Of a stretch of DNA of 64,000 nt, positions 1 to 8,480 are shown piece by piece. A program made the position numbers and the translations under genes. This DNA comes from Bacteriovorax stolpii (lineage in GTDB: Bacteria > Bdellovibrionota > Bacteriovoracia > Bacteriovoracales > Bacteriovoracaceae): NCBI GenBank assembly GCA_945905815.1, contig CAMDQH010000006.1, positions 1-64,000 of the forward strand. The letters run 5' to 3'. Under the pieces are notes generated by a model. The model did not search any database, was not told where the DNA came from, and was given only the letters and a program-made list of their open reading frames with translations. Numbering within the stretch: the stretch's first letter is position 1; every line of letters begins with the position of its first letter.

Positions 1-2
1 TT

Positions 3-323
3 ACGGCAATGGGTTTTGAAATTGCTATTAGAGATATATTTCCTGGCGATGAAATGACTAATGATTATGGGACATTGAATATTATTGAAGCATTTGAATG
101 TGCGAATGGACCTCACCCTGAACGGGAACGGGTATGCCCTGATGACTTATGTCGTTTTCACTTTTTATGGGATAAGCAAATTCACGAAGCTTTTCATTTG
201 ATACCCAAAATTACACAGCCATTAAATGACTTTCTAACAGACCATCAGCGAGATGAAATAAACCAGATCCAAACTGACAAAAAAGCCATACCCACAGTTC
301 TCTTAAACCTTTATAAGTCATGA
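3..323 (+). CDS. SET-domain protein, C-terminal part (truncated by window edge)
   Basis: The reading frame is open to the left edge, so only the C-terminal ~107 residues are present and the true start lies outside the window. The segment GDEMTNDYG resembles the closing motif of SET domains (GEE[IL]TxDYG), which binds S-adenosylmethionine and the target lysine. It is followed by three cysteines, two of them in CPDDLC, as in post-SET regions. SET proteins methylate lysines; bacterial members have few known substrates. The domain call rests on one motif. The gene ends with no obvious hairpin terminator. Confidence 0.55.
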   Translation, partial: TAMGFEIAIRDIFPGDEMTNDYGTLNIIEAFECANGPHPERERVCPDDLCRFHFLWDKQIHEAFHLIPKITQPLNDFLTDHQRDEINQIQTDKKAIPTVLLNLYKS

Positions 324-565
324 CATTACGAAAACTTAGACCCTGTTCATTTTAATTCTTGGTCCTTTTTCTGTATATCCTGAACTAGGAAGCAAGTTCC
401 TTACGATAAATAACAGAATCTTAGAAAAAAATATGAGTGAATGTTAAAGTACCATAGGGCCTTTCTGAGTTAGCGACTTCGTTCGTCGTCGAAATGTCTA
501 ACTAATGTTGATATTCTCTTCGAGGCGACTAGGTTTCTAAAAATTCACGTGTTAACATTATTTTA

Positions 566-1252
566 ATGAAAAATTATATCTATCTAATTATTTTAATATC
601 CTCCATCCAAACAAACTTATTCGCTCAAAATATAACTATTTCAGTTGCGGAAATTGACTGCAAAATAACGGAAGAAAATTATAATAAGATTATTAATGAT
701 CTTTCTACTAATTGTTCTAACCACGATGAATGTCACGTCGATCGGATTGCCTGGAATCCCAACCTTCTAATTGGTCACAAGGAAAGCGAGGAGCAGGTAT
801 TAAAGCTTACAAACACTCGAGCTGACATGCATGAACGCTGTCATTATATTGCCCCTAAAACAGGGGCCTGCTTGCCTCGAAAAGCTATTTGTTTAAATAG
901 AAAATGCCAAAACTACGCCGATCTGCAACCCCTCTTTAATACGAATATAAAATTTAGATTTACCCACAAAGGTGAGGCTCTTAAAAATAAAACTATCTCA
1001 CTTAGTGTCGACACAGGCTTAAGGTGTTTCACCACGCCTTGTCCTGCAAGAATAGAAGTTGACTCATTATTCACAAATGAAGTGGGAGAAGTAGCAATAA
1101 CTCTTGGGAAATTTCAACTTATTCTCAATAAAAAAAATGCAACGATAGGACCGGATGGCCTCGCGTTTTCATTAGAAAATATTGGATATGACCCTGTTGA
1201 TTTCAATACGCTTTTGATTGATACAAATAAAATTAATGAAATTCAGTTTTAG
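566..1252 (+). CDS. Cys-rich secreted protein of unknown function
   Basis: A 228-residue protein with an N-terminal signal peptide (hydrophobic ILISSIQTNLFA followed by Q), so it is probably exported to the periplasm or beyond. The mature part carries nine cysteines, mostly in the first two thirds, in pairs suggestive of disulfides (ACLPRKAIC, KCQ, RCFTTPCP). The C-terminal half is predicted by eye to be beta-rich and may form an Ig- or carboxypeptidase-regulatory-like fold. I recognise no family. It stands alone, 243 bp after the SET gene, and is followed by a tRNA on the opposite strand. Upstream of the ATG there is no strong Shine-Dalgarno sequence. Confidence 0.6.
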   Translation: MKNYIYLIILISSIQTNLFAQNITISVAEIDCKITEENYNKIINDLSTNCSNHDECHVDRIAWNPNLLIGHKESEEQVLKLTNTRADMHERCHYIAPKTGACLPRKAICLNRKCQNYADLQPLFNTNIKFRFTHKGEALKNKTISLSVDTGLRCFTTPCPARIEVDSLFTNEVGEVAITLGKFQLILNKKNATIGPDGLAFSLENIGYDPVDFNTLLIDTNKINEIQF

Positions 1253-1272
1253 AAAAATACGGAATCAAAAAA

Positions 1273-1349
1273 TGGCGCAATCGGGACGATTCGAACGTCC
1301 GACCTCTTGATTCGTAGTCAAGTGCTCTATCCAACTAAGCTACGACTGC
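1273..1349 (-). tRNA. tRNA-Arg (ACG)
   Basis: The 77-nt minus-strand sequence folds as a full cloverleaf: acceptor GCAGTCG/CGATTGC with one G-U pair, D-arm GCTTAGTTGGATAGAGC, anticodon stem CTTGA/TCAAG with loop CTACGAA, T-arm GGACG-TTCGAAT-CGTCC. The anticodon is ACG, which after deamination to inosine reads CGU/CGC/CGA. The CCA end is encoded. A T-run follows directly downstream on the minus strand. Confidence 0.95.
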
Positions 1350-1715
1350 GCTAATGAGTGACTAGTTTTAGACGAAGATGAGTCAGTTATCAAGTTTCAA
1401 ATTTAATATATTTCATAGTGTTATAAGAATCAAGTATTGCATGTAAAATCAAGAACTTATCGTAATGGTCTCTTGTACCCTTCTTATGCTCTCTTCATAA
1501 TCAACACTTTAAGACACCAATATTGCAGTAAACCTCTAATATATAATTTATTTAAATAGCCTTCTCTCGGCAGATCTATATACTGTGCACAATTCAGGTT
1601 TGCTTTTTTCAGCTTAGACGTTCATTACCTCTTCCCTAAAAACTACATCCTTAAATTTACATAATAAAAAAGTTTTCGTTACAACTCACTGTAATGAATT
1701 TCATTGGAGATATTA
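1350..1715. other. Intergenic region with long RRM-gene leader
   Basis: 366 bp between tRNA-Arg and the RRM gene. It contains the tRNA promoter candidate and, further right, a TATAAT-like box near 1542 on the plus strand. A promoter there would give the RRM gene an untranslated leader of about 160 nt, which is long. I see no ORF and no strong hairpin in it. Confidence 0.4.
1405..1433 (-). promoter_or_regulatory. Candidate sigma70 promoter for tRNA-Arg
   Basis: On the minus strand TTGATT and TATATT are separated by 17 bp, about 55 bp before the tRNA-Arg 5' end. Position and spacing fit a housekeeping promoter with a short processed leader. Assigned by eye in AT-rich DNA. Confidence 0.4.
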
Positions 1716-1988
1716 ATGAGTACTAAAATTTACGTCGGCAACCTTGGTTACACTGTTGCAGACAATACATTGTCAGAGAAATTTGCACAATTCGGAACAG
1801 TTCAATCAGCAAAAGTCATCATGGACCGTGATACTAATAGAAGTAAAGGATTTGGCTTTGTTGAAATGTCTACAAGTGCAGAAGCTGCTCAAGCTATCAC
1901 TTCACTTAACGGAACAGATTTTGGTGGACGCCAAATGAATGTTACTGAAGCTAAGCCTATGGTTCCGCGTGATAACAAGCGTTACTAA
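1716..1988 (+). CDS. RRM-domain RNA-binding protein
   Basis: A 90-residue protein that is almost entirely one RNA-recognition motif. RNP2 is KIYVGNLGY near the N-terminus and RNP1 is SKGFGFVEM at about residues 45-53, with the aromatic residues that stack on RNA bases. The tail is short and basic. Such small single-RRM proteins occur in cyanobacteria and some other bacteria, where several are cold-induced. The ORF track begins at an upstream TTG, but GGAG lies 7 nt before ATG at 1716, so I use that start. The gene is monocistronic, closed by a strong terminator. A cold-shock role is inference. Confidence 0.9.
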   Translation: MSTKIYVGNLGYTVADNTLSEKFAQFGTVQSAKVIMDRDTNRSKGFGFVEMSTSAEAAQAITSLNGTDFGGRQMNVTEAKPMVPRDNKRY

Positions 1989-2006
1989 GATCTAGTTTTT
2001 TTCCGA

Positions 2007-2045
2007 GGGAGAATATTGGTTTACTAATATTCTCCCTTTTTTTTT
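2007..2045 (+). terminator. Rho-independent terminator of the RRM gene
   Basis: An 11-bp perfect stem, GGGAGAATATT/AATATTCTCCC, is followed by nine T residues. It begins about 20 nt after the RRM stop codon. Confidence 0.92.
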
Positions 2046-2090
2046 GCCAAGTTTTCTAATTTTTTCAAATACTAATTCAAATTAAATCCC

Positions 2091-2141
2091 AAAAAAAAAG
2101 AGCTATAAAATTCTTGAATGAATCAAGTCTCTATAGCTCTT
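2091..2141 (-). terminator. Rho-independent terminator of the serS-tRNA-Ser unit
   Basis: Read on the minus strand, AAGAGCTATA pairs with TATAGCTCTT and encloses a small inner CTTGA/TCAAG hairpin. A run of nine T residues follows. It lies about 20 nt after the 3' end of tRNA-Ser(GCT), facing the terminator of the RRM gene. Confidence 0.88.
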
Positions 2142-2159
2142 AAAAATAATTTCTTGGAA

Positions 2160-2249
2160 TGGCGGAGACGATGAGATTTGAACTCATGGAAGATTTTACT
2201 CTTCGCACCCTTAGCAAGGGTGTGGTTTAAGCCACTCACCCACGTCTCC
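2160..2249 (-). tRNA. tRNA-Ser (GCT)
   Basis: A 90-nt minus-strand tRNA with the long variable arm of class II tRNAs. Acceptor GGAGACG/CGTCTCC, anticodon stem CACCC/GGGTG, loop TTGCTAA, giving anticodon GCT (reads AGC and AGU). G discriminator and encoded CCA. It is the second tRNA after serS and is followed by a terminator. Confidence 0.95.
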
Positions 2250-2317
2250 GTATTTGGCTTACATCACTTACCAAGATCTGAATTTCAATTGCGGCCAACG
2301 GCTGCATCAACAAAAAG

Positions 2318-2407
2318 TGGCGGAGGACTAGGGATTCGAACCCCAGGAAGGCGTTAACCCTCGGCAGTTTTCAAAACTGCTGCCTTAAACCGCTCGGCCA
2401 GTCCTCC
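2318..2407 (-). tRNA. tRNA-Ser (TGA)
   Basis: A 90-nt class II tRNA. Acceptor GGAGGAC/GTCCTCC, anticodon stem GCAGT/ACTGC, loop TTTGAAA, giving anticodon TGA (reads UCA and wobble UCN codons). Long variable arm, G discriminator and encoded CCA. Its 5' end lies only 46 bp after the serS stop codon with no terminator between. Confidence 0.95.
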
Positions 2408-2453
2408 ACTACAGGAGGTTAAATATAAAGAAATTCAGAAAAAAAGACAATCG

Positions 2454-3728
2454 CTATTTACGGATCTCTTTCATGCCACCCAAATAGGGCCATAGAACTT
2501 CAGGAATTTGGACCGATCCATCTTTTTGCTGGTAATTCTCGAGTATTGCCACCACTGTACGTCCCACAGCTAGGCCTGAACCGTTGAGAGTGTGAGCAAA
2601 CTCGAGCTTTCCTTCCTTGTTACGGAAGCGGATGTTGGCCCTTCTGGACTGAAATTCGCCACAATTGGAAATAGAGGCAATTTCTCGGTATTTGTTCTGA
2701 CTCGGTACCCAAACTTCTAGATCAATCGTGTTTTGCGATGCGAAACCCATATCTCCGGTACATAACCGTAGCGCCCGGTAGGGAAGATTTAATTTTTCGA
2801 GTATCTCACATGAACTACTGATCATTTTTTGATGAATTTCCTGTGACTGAGAGGGAGAGCAAATAGAAACCATTTCAACTTTATTAAACTGATGAAGACG
2901 AATCAAACCTTTAACGTCTTTTCCACTTGAACCTGCTTCTGATCTAAAACATGGAGAATAGGCCGCATATAAAATAGGGAATTCTGATTCCTCAATTATC
3001 TGTTCACGTTTTATATTTGTAAGTGTCACTTCAGAAGTTGGAATAAGGTACCAGGGCTGTTCTGAGTTAAGTTTAAAGAGTTGGTCCTCGAACTTTGGCA
3101 AGTTGCCCGTTCCAATTAAAGATCTTTCATGAGCAATGAAGGGAGTTATCATTTCCATGAACCCCTTAGAACCTTGATGATCAAGCATGAAGTTTATCAA
3201 CGCTCTTTCAAGTTTTGCAATTCCAGCTTTATAAACCACAAATCTCGCACCGGTTATTCTGGCACCCGCTTCAAAATCAAGCATACCAAGCTTTTCACCA
3301 ATGTCGGCATGATCAACTGGAGTGAAATCAAAACTTCTTGGTATTCCCCATCTTTTTTCTTCAACATTTTCTTCTTCCGTTTTCCCAACAGGAACTGATG
3401 AGTCAGGAAGATTAGGAATATTTAGTAAGAGATTTGTCTGCTTTAATTGAACATCATCAAGTTCTTTTGCTTCTTTTTCCATTTCATTTTTTAAAGAAGC
3501 TACTTGGTTCATTAATGAGGCGGCGTCTTGCTTGTTCTTTTTAAGCTCACCGATTTCACGTGATAATTTATTGATCTCAGCTTTTTTTGTTTCCGAAGCT
3601 GTTGTTAACATCTTTCTTTGTTTATTAAGTTCTAGTATCTCTGTCAAAAGTGAAGTATCGAAATTTCTATTTCCAAGACTCGTTTTGATTGATTCAAAAT
3701 CACTTTCGATTTTTTTTACGTCTAACAT
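2454..3728 (-). CDS. serS: Seryl-tRNA synthetase
   Basis: A 424-residue cytoplasmic class II synthetase that charges tRNA-Ser (and tRNA-Sec where present). The N-terminal ~110 residues form the antiparallel coiled coil that grips the long variable arm (repeated ELNKQRK/ETKKAEI heptads). Motif 2 is seen at FRSEAGSSGKDVKGLIRLHQF (about residue 257 on) and motif 3 around ISNCGEFQSRRANIRFR (about 356 on). The track starts at a GTG, but ATG at 3728 is preceded by AGGTG at a good distance and gives the family start MLDVKKI. It sits 9 bp after the GYF/TPR gene. Two tRNA-Ser genes follow directly on the same strand. Confidence 0.97.
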   Translation of the reverse strand: MLDVKKIESDFESIKTSLGNRNFDTSLLTEILELNKQRKMLTTASETKKAEINKLSREIGELKKNKQDAASLMNQVASLKNEMEKEAKELDDVQLKQTNLLLNIPNLPDSSVPVGKTEEENVEEKRWGIPRSFDFTPVDHADIGEKLGMLDFEAGARITGARFVVYKAGIAKLERALINFMLDHQGSKGFMEMITPFIAHERSLIGTGNLPKFEDQLFKLNSEQPWYLIPTSEVTLTNIKREQIIEESEFPILYAAYSPCFRSEAGSSGKDVKGLIRLHQFNKVEMVSICSPSQSQEIHQKMISSSCEILEKLNLPYRALRLCTGDMGFASQNTIDLEVWVPSQNKYREIASISNCGEFQSRRANIRFRNKEGKLEFAHTLNGSGLAVGRTVVAILENYQQKDGSVQIPEVLWPYLGGMKEIRK

Positions 3729-3737
3729 TTGATGCAC

Positions 3738-6700
3738 CTATTGCATGAGATTAATATACGCCTCGATATTGCTTTTATCGGAAGCCTCTGGGTTCATTTC
3801 AAGATACAGTTTATAGGATTCCACGGCAAGAACCCCTTGACCTAGCAAGCGGTAAACATCACCAATTTTTCTGTGTATAACAGGTTCGTCGCTTTTTTCT
3901 GTCATGGCCCTTTTATATAGATCAAGCGCAAGTTCAAAGTTATTTCTCTTTGAACTAATATCAGCTAGACCAACAAGAGAATCATAAGCTTTAGGATTAA
4001 TTTTCTGCGATTTTTTAAAAAGAGTTTCGGCTTTAATTAAATCGCCTTTTTCAGTATAGATCTGGGCCATCAATGTTAAATCAGCATCATTATCACCATT
4101 TACTTTTAGATCAGCTTCAACTTCTTTTAGCGCGCCGTCATAATCCTTACTTAGGTACTTAATCTTAGCGAAATAAAAATGAACCTTGGGATAAGATTCT
4201 AGTTTTTCTTGAATTCGCTTAAACCACTTGGCCGCATCAACAAGCTTTCCATTTTCATATAAAACACGGCCAGCAGTCATCATCGCCTCGATTTCACCCG
4301 GTTCAATCGCAAGTAGATTTTCAACCAAAATAGGAATCTCATCAAAGCGTTCATCCAGGAGTGCTGCCTTGATTAAAAATTCATAGAGTGACTTATCTTT
4401 CACCGGCATTTTCTCTAGTTTTTCTTTATAAGCTAGAAAATCCTTTGTTTTACCAGCACGGTAATAGAAAATAGCAATTTCTGATAGGACTTTGGGATTT
4501 TCTCCAAACTCGTCAAGAAGTCCTAAAAGGTATCCAATGGCAGACATGTCATCTTGTTGTTCATATACAATTTTGGCATATGCAATTCTATAATCTGCAT
4601 TAATCGGATCCAGCTCCATACATTTATTAAGAAGAAGCCTAGCTGCATCGAAATTGGCCCTTTTAATAATTATCTCTGCTAACAAATAAATATCATGATC
4701 ATTTAAAGGGTTCATGTTTATAGAATTCTTCAGCCACGAAATTGCTTGTAATGAATCACCCATTCTAAGATAGAGACGACCATTGGCAGAAGCGAATTCC
4801 CAAGTTCCTTTGAGTGCTGAAGAAGACATAATACCAATGCGAGTTTTTGCGTCGTTAAATTTATACGTATCAATGTAGCCATCAACGAGGGCCATGTTTA
4901 TACTTTTGTCGTCTGGGTATTTCTTAAGTAGGTCTTCCAGAGTTTCCAATCCCTGTTTTGCCAAACCTAAACGGAGCTGAACTTTTGCGAGAAATAATTC
5001 TGAAGGTATGTGGCCAGGAAATGCATCCGTTGCTCTCGCAGCGGAACTTAAAGCAAGTTCATAATTTCGTTTCTCTAAAAAATCTTTGGCTTGTGTGAGA
5101 AGTTTTATCGCTTTAGATTCTGCTATGAGTTTATCTGTTTCGTTATTTATTTCGTCGCTACCGCCTAACTCTGCAAGCTTCATGCGCAATTTATATGAGT
5201 CTTCAAGCTCTAGTGACTTCGTAAAGTAAACGGTAGCCTTCTTAACATCACCTTTGTGAGCAATTATAAGGCCCTTGAGGAGTAAGTATTCGGCACGATT
5301 AATGTTGTTGTGTTCCAGATTTAAATCATCAGCCTTTTGAAGATATGTACCGGCGTCATCATATTTTTTTAACTTAATTAAGAAATCAGCTTTTTTGAGA
5401 TAAAATCCAACAAGTTTAGGGAAATTTTTAATAGCATCATTAATATATTCAATTGCTTTGTCATCTTCCTGATTTAGAAGTGAATAATCTATAAGGGCAT
5501 CATAGACGTATCGATTCTTTTGAGGAGATTTTTCAAGCGGAATTTTAAATTGTTTTGCTAGATCTATTTTTCCTATTTCAAGTAATGTTTTCAAGTAAAC
5601 CGCAAATAAATCTGGTGTTACATTTTTGGGGTACAGTTTCAGGTATTTGGAAACAACATCAGCAGCAGCTTCGTACTTGTTAATGCTCATATAAAATAAA
5701 TTTAGCCCAATGACTCCATCCGGATTTTTTGCCAAAAAAGGCCGCTTCGCTTGTATGAGGTTAAATATAATCTGAGCATTGCTCTGCTTGTCTTCTTTAG
5801 AATATTTGAGTTGTTCAGCATAGTCCCTGACTAAAAACGAGACAACTTCTTCGTTTTCAATGTTATTTTCATAACTGCTTTTTAAAAGTATACCGGCCTT
5901 AATTATACTAATATAATCACCGGCCGCAAAAAGTGCTCGCGCCTTATCAAATTCTATTTTTGATCTTTTAAGATCAGATTTATCAAAAGGAAGAGGGAAT
6001 TCAACTACTGGCTCTACGTGTTTAAAAGGAGGCTTTTTTGGCTTATCTTCACCAGGAAACATAATCACGTACAGTACAACCGCTATTGAGAGACCTATTA
6101 TTATTTTAAACTTTTTCTTTTTTGCAATTTCTTCGTTTTCAGAACTATTTTCTTCGTCTTTTTTCTCAGCATCTTCCTGAATTTTTTTTTGTTTTTTTAT
6201 TTCCTTAATCTCTAAATCAATTATTTTTTCTTCATGATTGGCCAAGCTTATTAATTCTAAATTAAATTTATCCAAATGGATCATTTGAGTGGATTCATCA
6301 GCGTCAATTAGTATTTGAAGTTCGTCTGCTTTTTTCTGCTCTTCTTTTATAACTAGCTGTTGGTTCTCAGATTCTTTGTTTCTCGCGTCCTCTTCTTTTT
6401 GATTTTTCCTGATTCGCTCCATGTCTTTTTGAGCAATGGGATTAATAGTTGTTTTATCGCCTGCATATTCAATTGGTTCTGGAATTGGAACTGGCCTTTT
6501 AACTTCATTTTTTGTTTGTTTATTTTCTTTTTGATTATCTAATAAAATTTCAAACTTTGTGTTGGCACCACTGGGCTTAATTTCTTTAGATGGTATTCTT
6601 ATTGTTTCAGTTAAATGATTAACCGGTTCATGCTTTATGACGTCAATTTTATCTATTTCTAATTCATTCTTTTGATTTCTAAGTTTTGTAAGATCGATGA

Positions 6701-6926
6701 CAAACGTTTCTTCTTTAGGCTCGTTTGCAATCACAGCAGTATGGTTTAGATCCATTAACTCGGCATAAAAATCAAAACTAGAAATTGGACCCCAATCTCC
6801 CGTTGGAAATATTTGTGCTTCTTCATCACCTTGAATACGTCCACTCGACTTCAACTCATAGAGTTGACTCATAATAAACGGACCTATGACCCGTGCATTT
6901 TTAAGCCGTATTCGATACTTCGTCAT
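3738..6926 (-). CDS. Large GYF-like/TPR membrane-anchored protein
   Basis: A 1062-residue protein of unknown role. Residues 1-60 (KYRIRLKNARVIGPF...GDWGPISSF) resemble the GYF_2 domain seen in bacterial peptide-binding adaptors. Residues ~150-270 are highly charged and probably coiled or disordered. One membrane helix follows at about 271-289 (IIIGLSIAVVLYVIMF). From ~310 to the end the sequence is made of tandem tetratricopeptide repeats, at least fifteen, with typical A/Y/A spacing. This predicts a cytoplasmic GYF head and a long TPR solenoid in the periplasm, with positively charged residues just inside the membrane. It is the first gene of the serS transcription unit, but no functional link to serS is implied. 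Confidence 0.8.
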   Translation of the reverse strand: MTKYRIRLKNARVIGPFIMSQLYELKSSGRIQGDEEAQIFPTGDWGPISSFDFYAELMDLNHTAVIANEPKEETFVIDLTKLRNQKNELEIDKIDVIKHEPVNHLTETIRIPSKEIKPSGANTKFEILLDNQKENKQTKNEVKRPVPIPEPIEYAGDKTTINPIAQKDMERIRKNQKEEDARNKESENQQLVIKEEQKKADELQILIDADESTQMIHLDKFNLELISLANHEEKIIDLEIKEIKKQKKIQEDAEKKDEENSSENEEIAKKKKFKIIIGLSIAVVLYVIMFPGEDKPKKPPFKHVEPVVEFPLPFDKSDLKRSKIEFDKARALFAAGDYISIIKAGILLKSSYENNIENEEVVSFLVRDYAEQLKYSKEDKQSNAQIIFNLIQAKRPFLAKNPDGVIGLNLFYMSINKYEAAADVVSKYLKLYPKNVTPDLFAVYLKTLLEIGKIDLAKQFKIPLEKSPQKNRYVYDALIDYSLLNQEDDKAIEYINDAIKNFPKLVGFYLKKADFLIKLKKYDDAGTYLQKADDLNLEHNNINRAEYLLLKGLIIAHKGDVKKATVYFTKSLELEDSYKLRMKLAELGGSDEINNETDKLIAESKAIKLLTQAKDFLEKRNYELALSSAARATDAFPGHIPSELFLAKVQLRLGLAKQGLETLEDLLKKYPDDKSINMALVDGYIDTYKFNDAKTRIGIMSSSALKGTWEFASANGRLYLRMGDSLQAISWLKNSINMNPLNDHDIYLLAEIIIKRANFDAARLLLNKCMELDPINADYRIAYAKIVYEQQDDMSAIGYLLGLLDEFGENPKVLSEIAIFYYRAGKTKDFLAYKEKLEKMPVKDKSLYEFLIKAALLDERFDEIPILVENLLAIEPGEIEAMMTAGRVLYENGKLVDAAKWFKRIQEKLESYPKVHFYFAKIKYLSKDYDGALKEVEADLKVNGDNDADLTLMAQIYTEKGDLIKAETLFKKSQKINPKAYDSLVGLADISSKRNNFELALDLYKRAMTEKSDEPVIHRKIGDVYRLLGQGVLAVESYKLYLEMNPEASDKSNIEAYINLMQ

Positions 6927-6961
6927 GGTTCTATTATAAATGATTTTGAGGATTTAGGTGG

Positions 6962-6991
6962 GGAAAACAAAAGGGAGCCTAAGCTCCCTTT
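6962..6991 (-). terminator. Rho-independent terminator of the nuo operon
   Basis: Read on the minus strand, AAAGGGAGC pairs with GCTCCCTTT around a 4-nt loop, followed by TTTTGTTTT. It starts about 10 nt after the nuoN stop codon and separates nuo from the GYF/TPR gene. Confidence 0.88.
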
Positions 6992-7000
6992 GAGGTAGTC

Positions 7001-8467
7001 TTACTTTATAAAAAGAACTGCATTTCCAGACATAATCATTACTTTTTCCCAGAATATGCCCAGAAAAAGAACCGGGATAAATAGGGCAATGATTACAGCT
7101 TGGTTCCCCGATGTGAAACCTAGAACTTTTACGTCACCATCTGCTTGACCAAAAATCATTGTTTTCGCTAGTTTAACATAATAATAAAGAGCAATAACTG
7201 AGTTGATTGCTGCAACAATAGCTATTCCATACAATTTTTTCTCAATTACAACCGAGAAAATATTGAACTTGGCCACAAAACCACTGAAAGGTGGCATGCC
7301 AGCTAATGAAAATAGAACCGCTGCCATTATTATTGCCATCGTTGGATGCTTATAAATTAATCCTTTAAATACGTCGTACGAGTCCGTTCCATACATGTCT
7401 GACAAGTGTGACGTTATATAAAACGCAATAAGTGTCATAAACATATAAACAATTCCGTAGAATAGTATTGCTCTCACACCTTGCTCGTTTAAGACAACTA
7501 CACCCAGAATCATTAAACCTACGTGGCCAATTGAAGAGAAGGCCAGAAGTCTTTTAACGGATGTCTGTCCAATTGCTGTTACGTTACCAACAGTCATTGT
7601 CATTGCCGATATAACAAGCATCAATCCTGTCCAAGAAATACTTAAGGCAGAATTATTATTGAAAAAGATAAAAGACACCCGAATTAAAGCTGCAAGACCG
7701 GCCATTTTAGGCACGATTGCAAAAAATGAAGTTACTGGAATTGGGGAGCCTTGGTATACATCCGGTGTCCACATATGGAACGGAAATACCGAAATTTTGT
7801 ATCCAATACCAACAAAAAAGAACATGAAAGAAACAAGCACGATAAGTAGATTTGTTCCTTCAAGGCCTGGTAGTTTATCAACCATGTCGACGAATTGAAT
7901 TGATCCTAAAATTCCATAAAGATGGCTAATTCCATAAAGAGCAACTCCGGCAGAAAGGCCTCCGTAAAGTGCATACTTCATACCAGCTTCAGTCGAGGTA
8001 GATTCATCTCTTTTAAATGAAGCCATTACATAAGATAGAATAGATAAAGTTTCGATGCCTAAATAAAGGGTCAGCATGTTGTTGGCAGATGCTAAAAGCA
8101 TCCCACCAAGCAGTACGCCAACGGCCATTATTGCAAATTCTGATTTTAGATTTGTATAAATATCTTTTGAGGAATAACTAAGAAAAATGGCACCCATAGT
8201 TCCAAGAACCATAATAATCTTTATCAGCGTGCTAAAAGGATCAATCGTAATAGCATTATGAAAAATAAACCTAGGGGCTTCCCCGAGATTTTGAAACAAA
8301 AATAACAAGCAAAGTGCAAGCATTGCCAGGGCATAACCAATTATCTTCCCACGACTACCATGTTCTTCTTTGACAGTAGATTCAGCTACTAACAGTGTCG
8401 TCATAAGCACAACGCAAATGATCTCAGGTATGAAGTAGCTTAAAAATCCAAAAAGCTGCTGTATCAC
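7001..8467 (-). CDS. nuoN: NADH-quinone oxidoreductase subunit N
   Basis: 488 residues, close to the family length, with about 14 membrane helices. It belongs to the Mrp-antiporter-like subunits of complex I that pump protons in the membrane arm. Recognisable core segments are the helix with KYALYGGLSAG, the VFPFHMWTPDVYQGSP loop preceded by a lysine (YKISVFPFH), and the SVKRLLAFSSIGHVG helix. The order L-M-N at the operon end is the standard one. It is 13 bp after nuoM and last before the terminator. Confidence 0.96.
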   Translation of the reverse strand: MIQQLFGFLSYFIPEIICVVLMTTLLVAESTVKEEHGSRGKIIGYALAMLALCLLFLFQNLGEAPRFIFHNAITIDPFSTLIKIIMVLGTMGAIFLSYSSKDIYTNLKSEFAIMAVGVLLGGMLLASANNMLTLYLGIETLSILSYVMASFKRDESTSTEAGMKYALYGGLSAGVALYGISHLYGILGSIQFVDMVDKLPGLEGTNLLIVLVSFMFFFVGIGYKISVFPFHMWTPDVYQGSPIPVTSFFAIVPKMAGLAALIRVSFIFFNNNSALSISWTGLMLVISAMTMTVGNVTAIGQTSVKRLLAFSSIGHVGLMILGVVVLNEQGVRAILFYGIVYMFMTLIAFYITSHLSDMYGTDSYDVFKGLIYKHPTMAIIMAAVLFSLAGMPPFSGFVAKFNIFSVVIEKKLYGIAIVAAINSVIALYYYVKLAKTMIFGQADGDVKVLGFTSGNQAVIIALFIPVLFLGIFWEKVMIMSGNAVLFIK

Positions 8468-8480
8468 AAAAGTACCTCGA

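Noticed and set aside
470-515. Short inverted repeat (AGTTAG ... CTAACT) in the gap after the SET gene
   Set aside because: The stem is 6 bp with an uneven loop and lacks a T-run; not convincing as a terminator or RNA.
545-558. TTCACGTGTTAACA near position 550 as a possible parS
   Set aside because: Only the CACGTG core agrees; the flanks do not form the parS palindrome. CACGTG cores in serS and near 58.9 and 59.8 kb fail in the same way.
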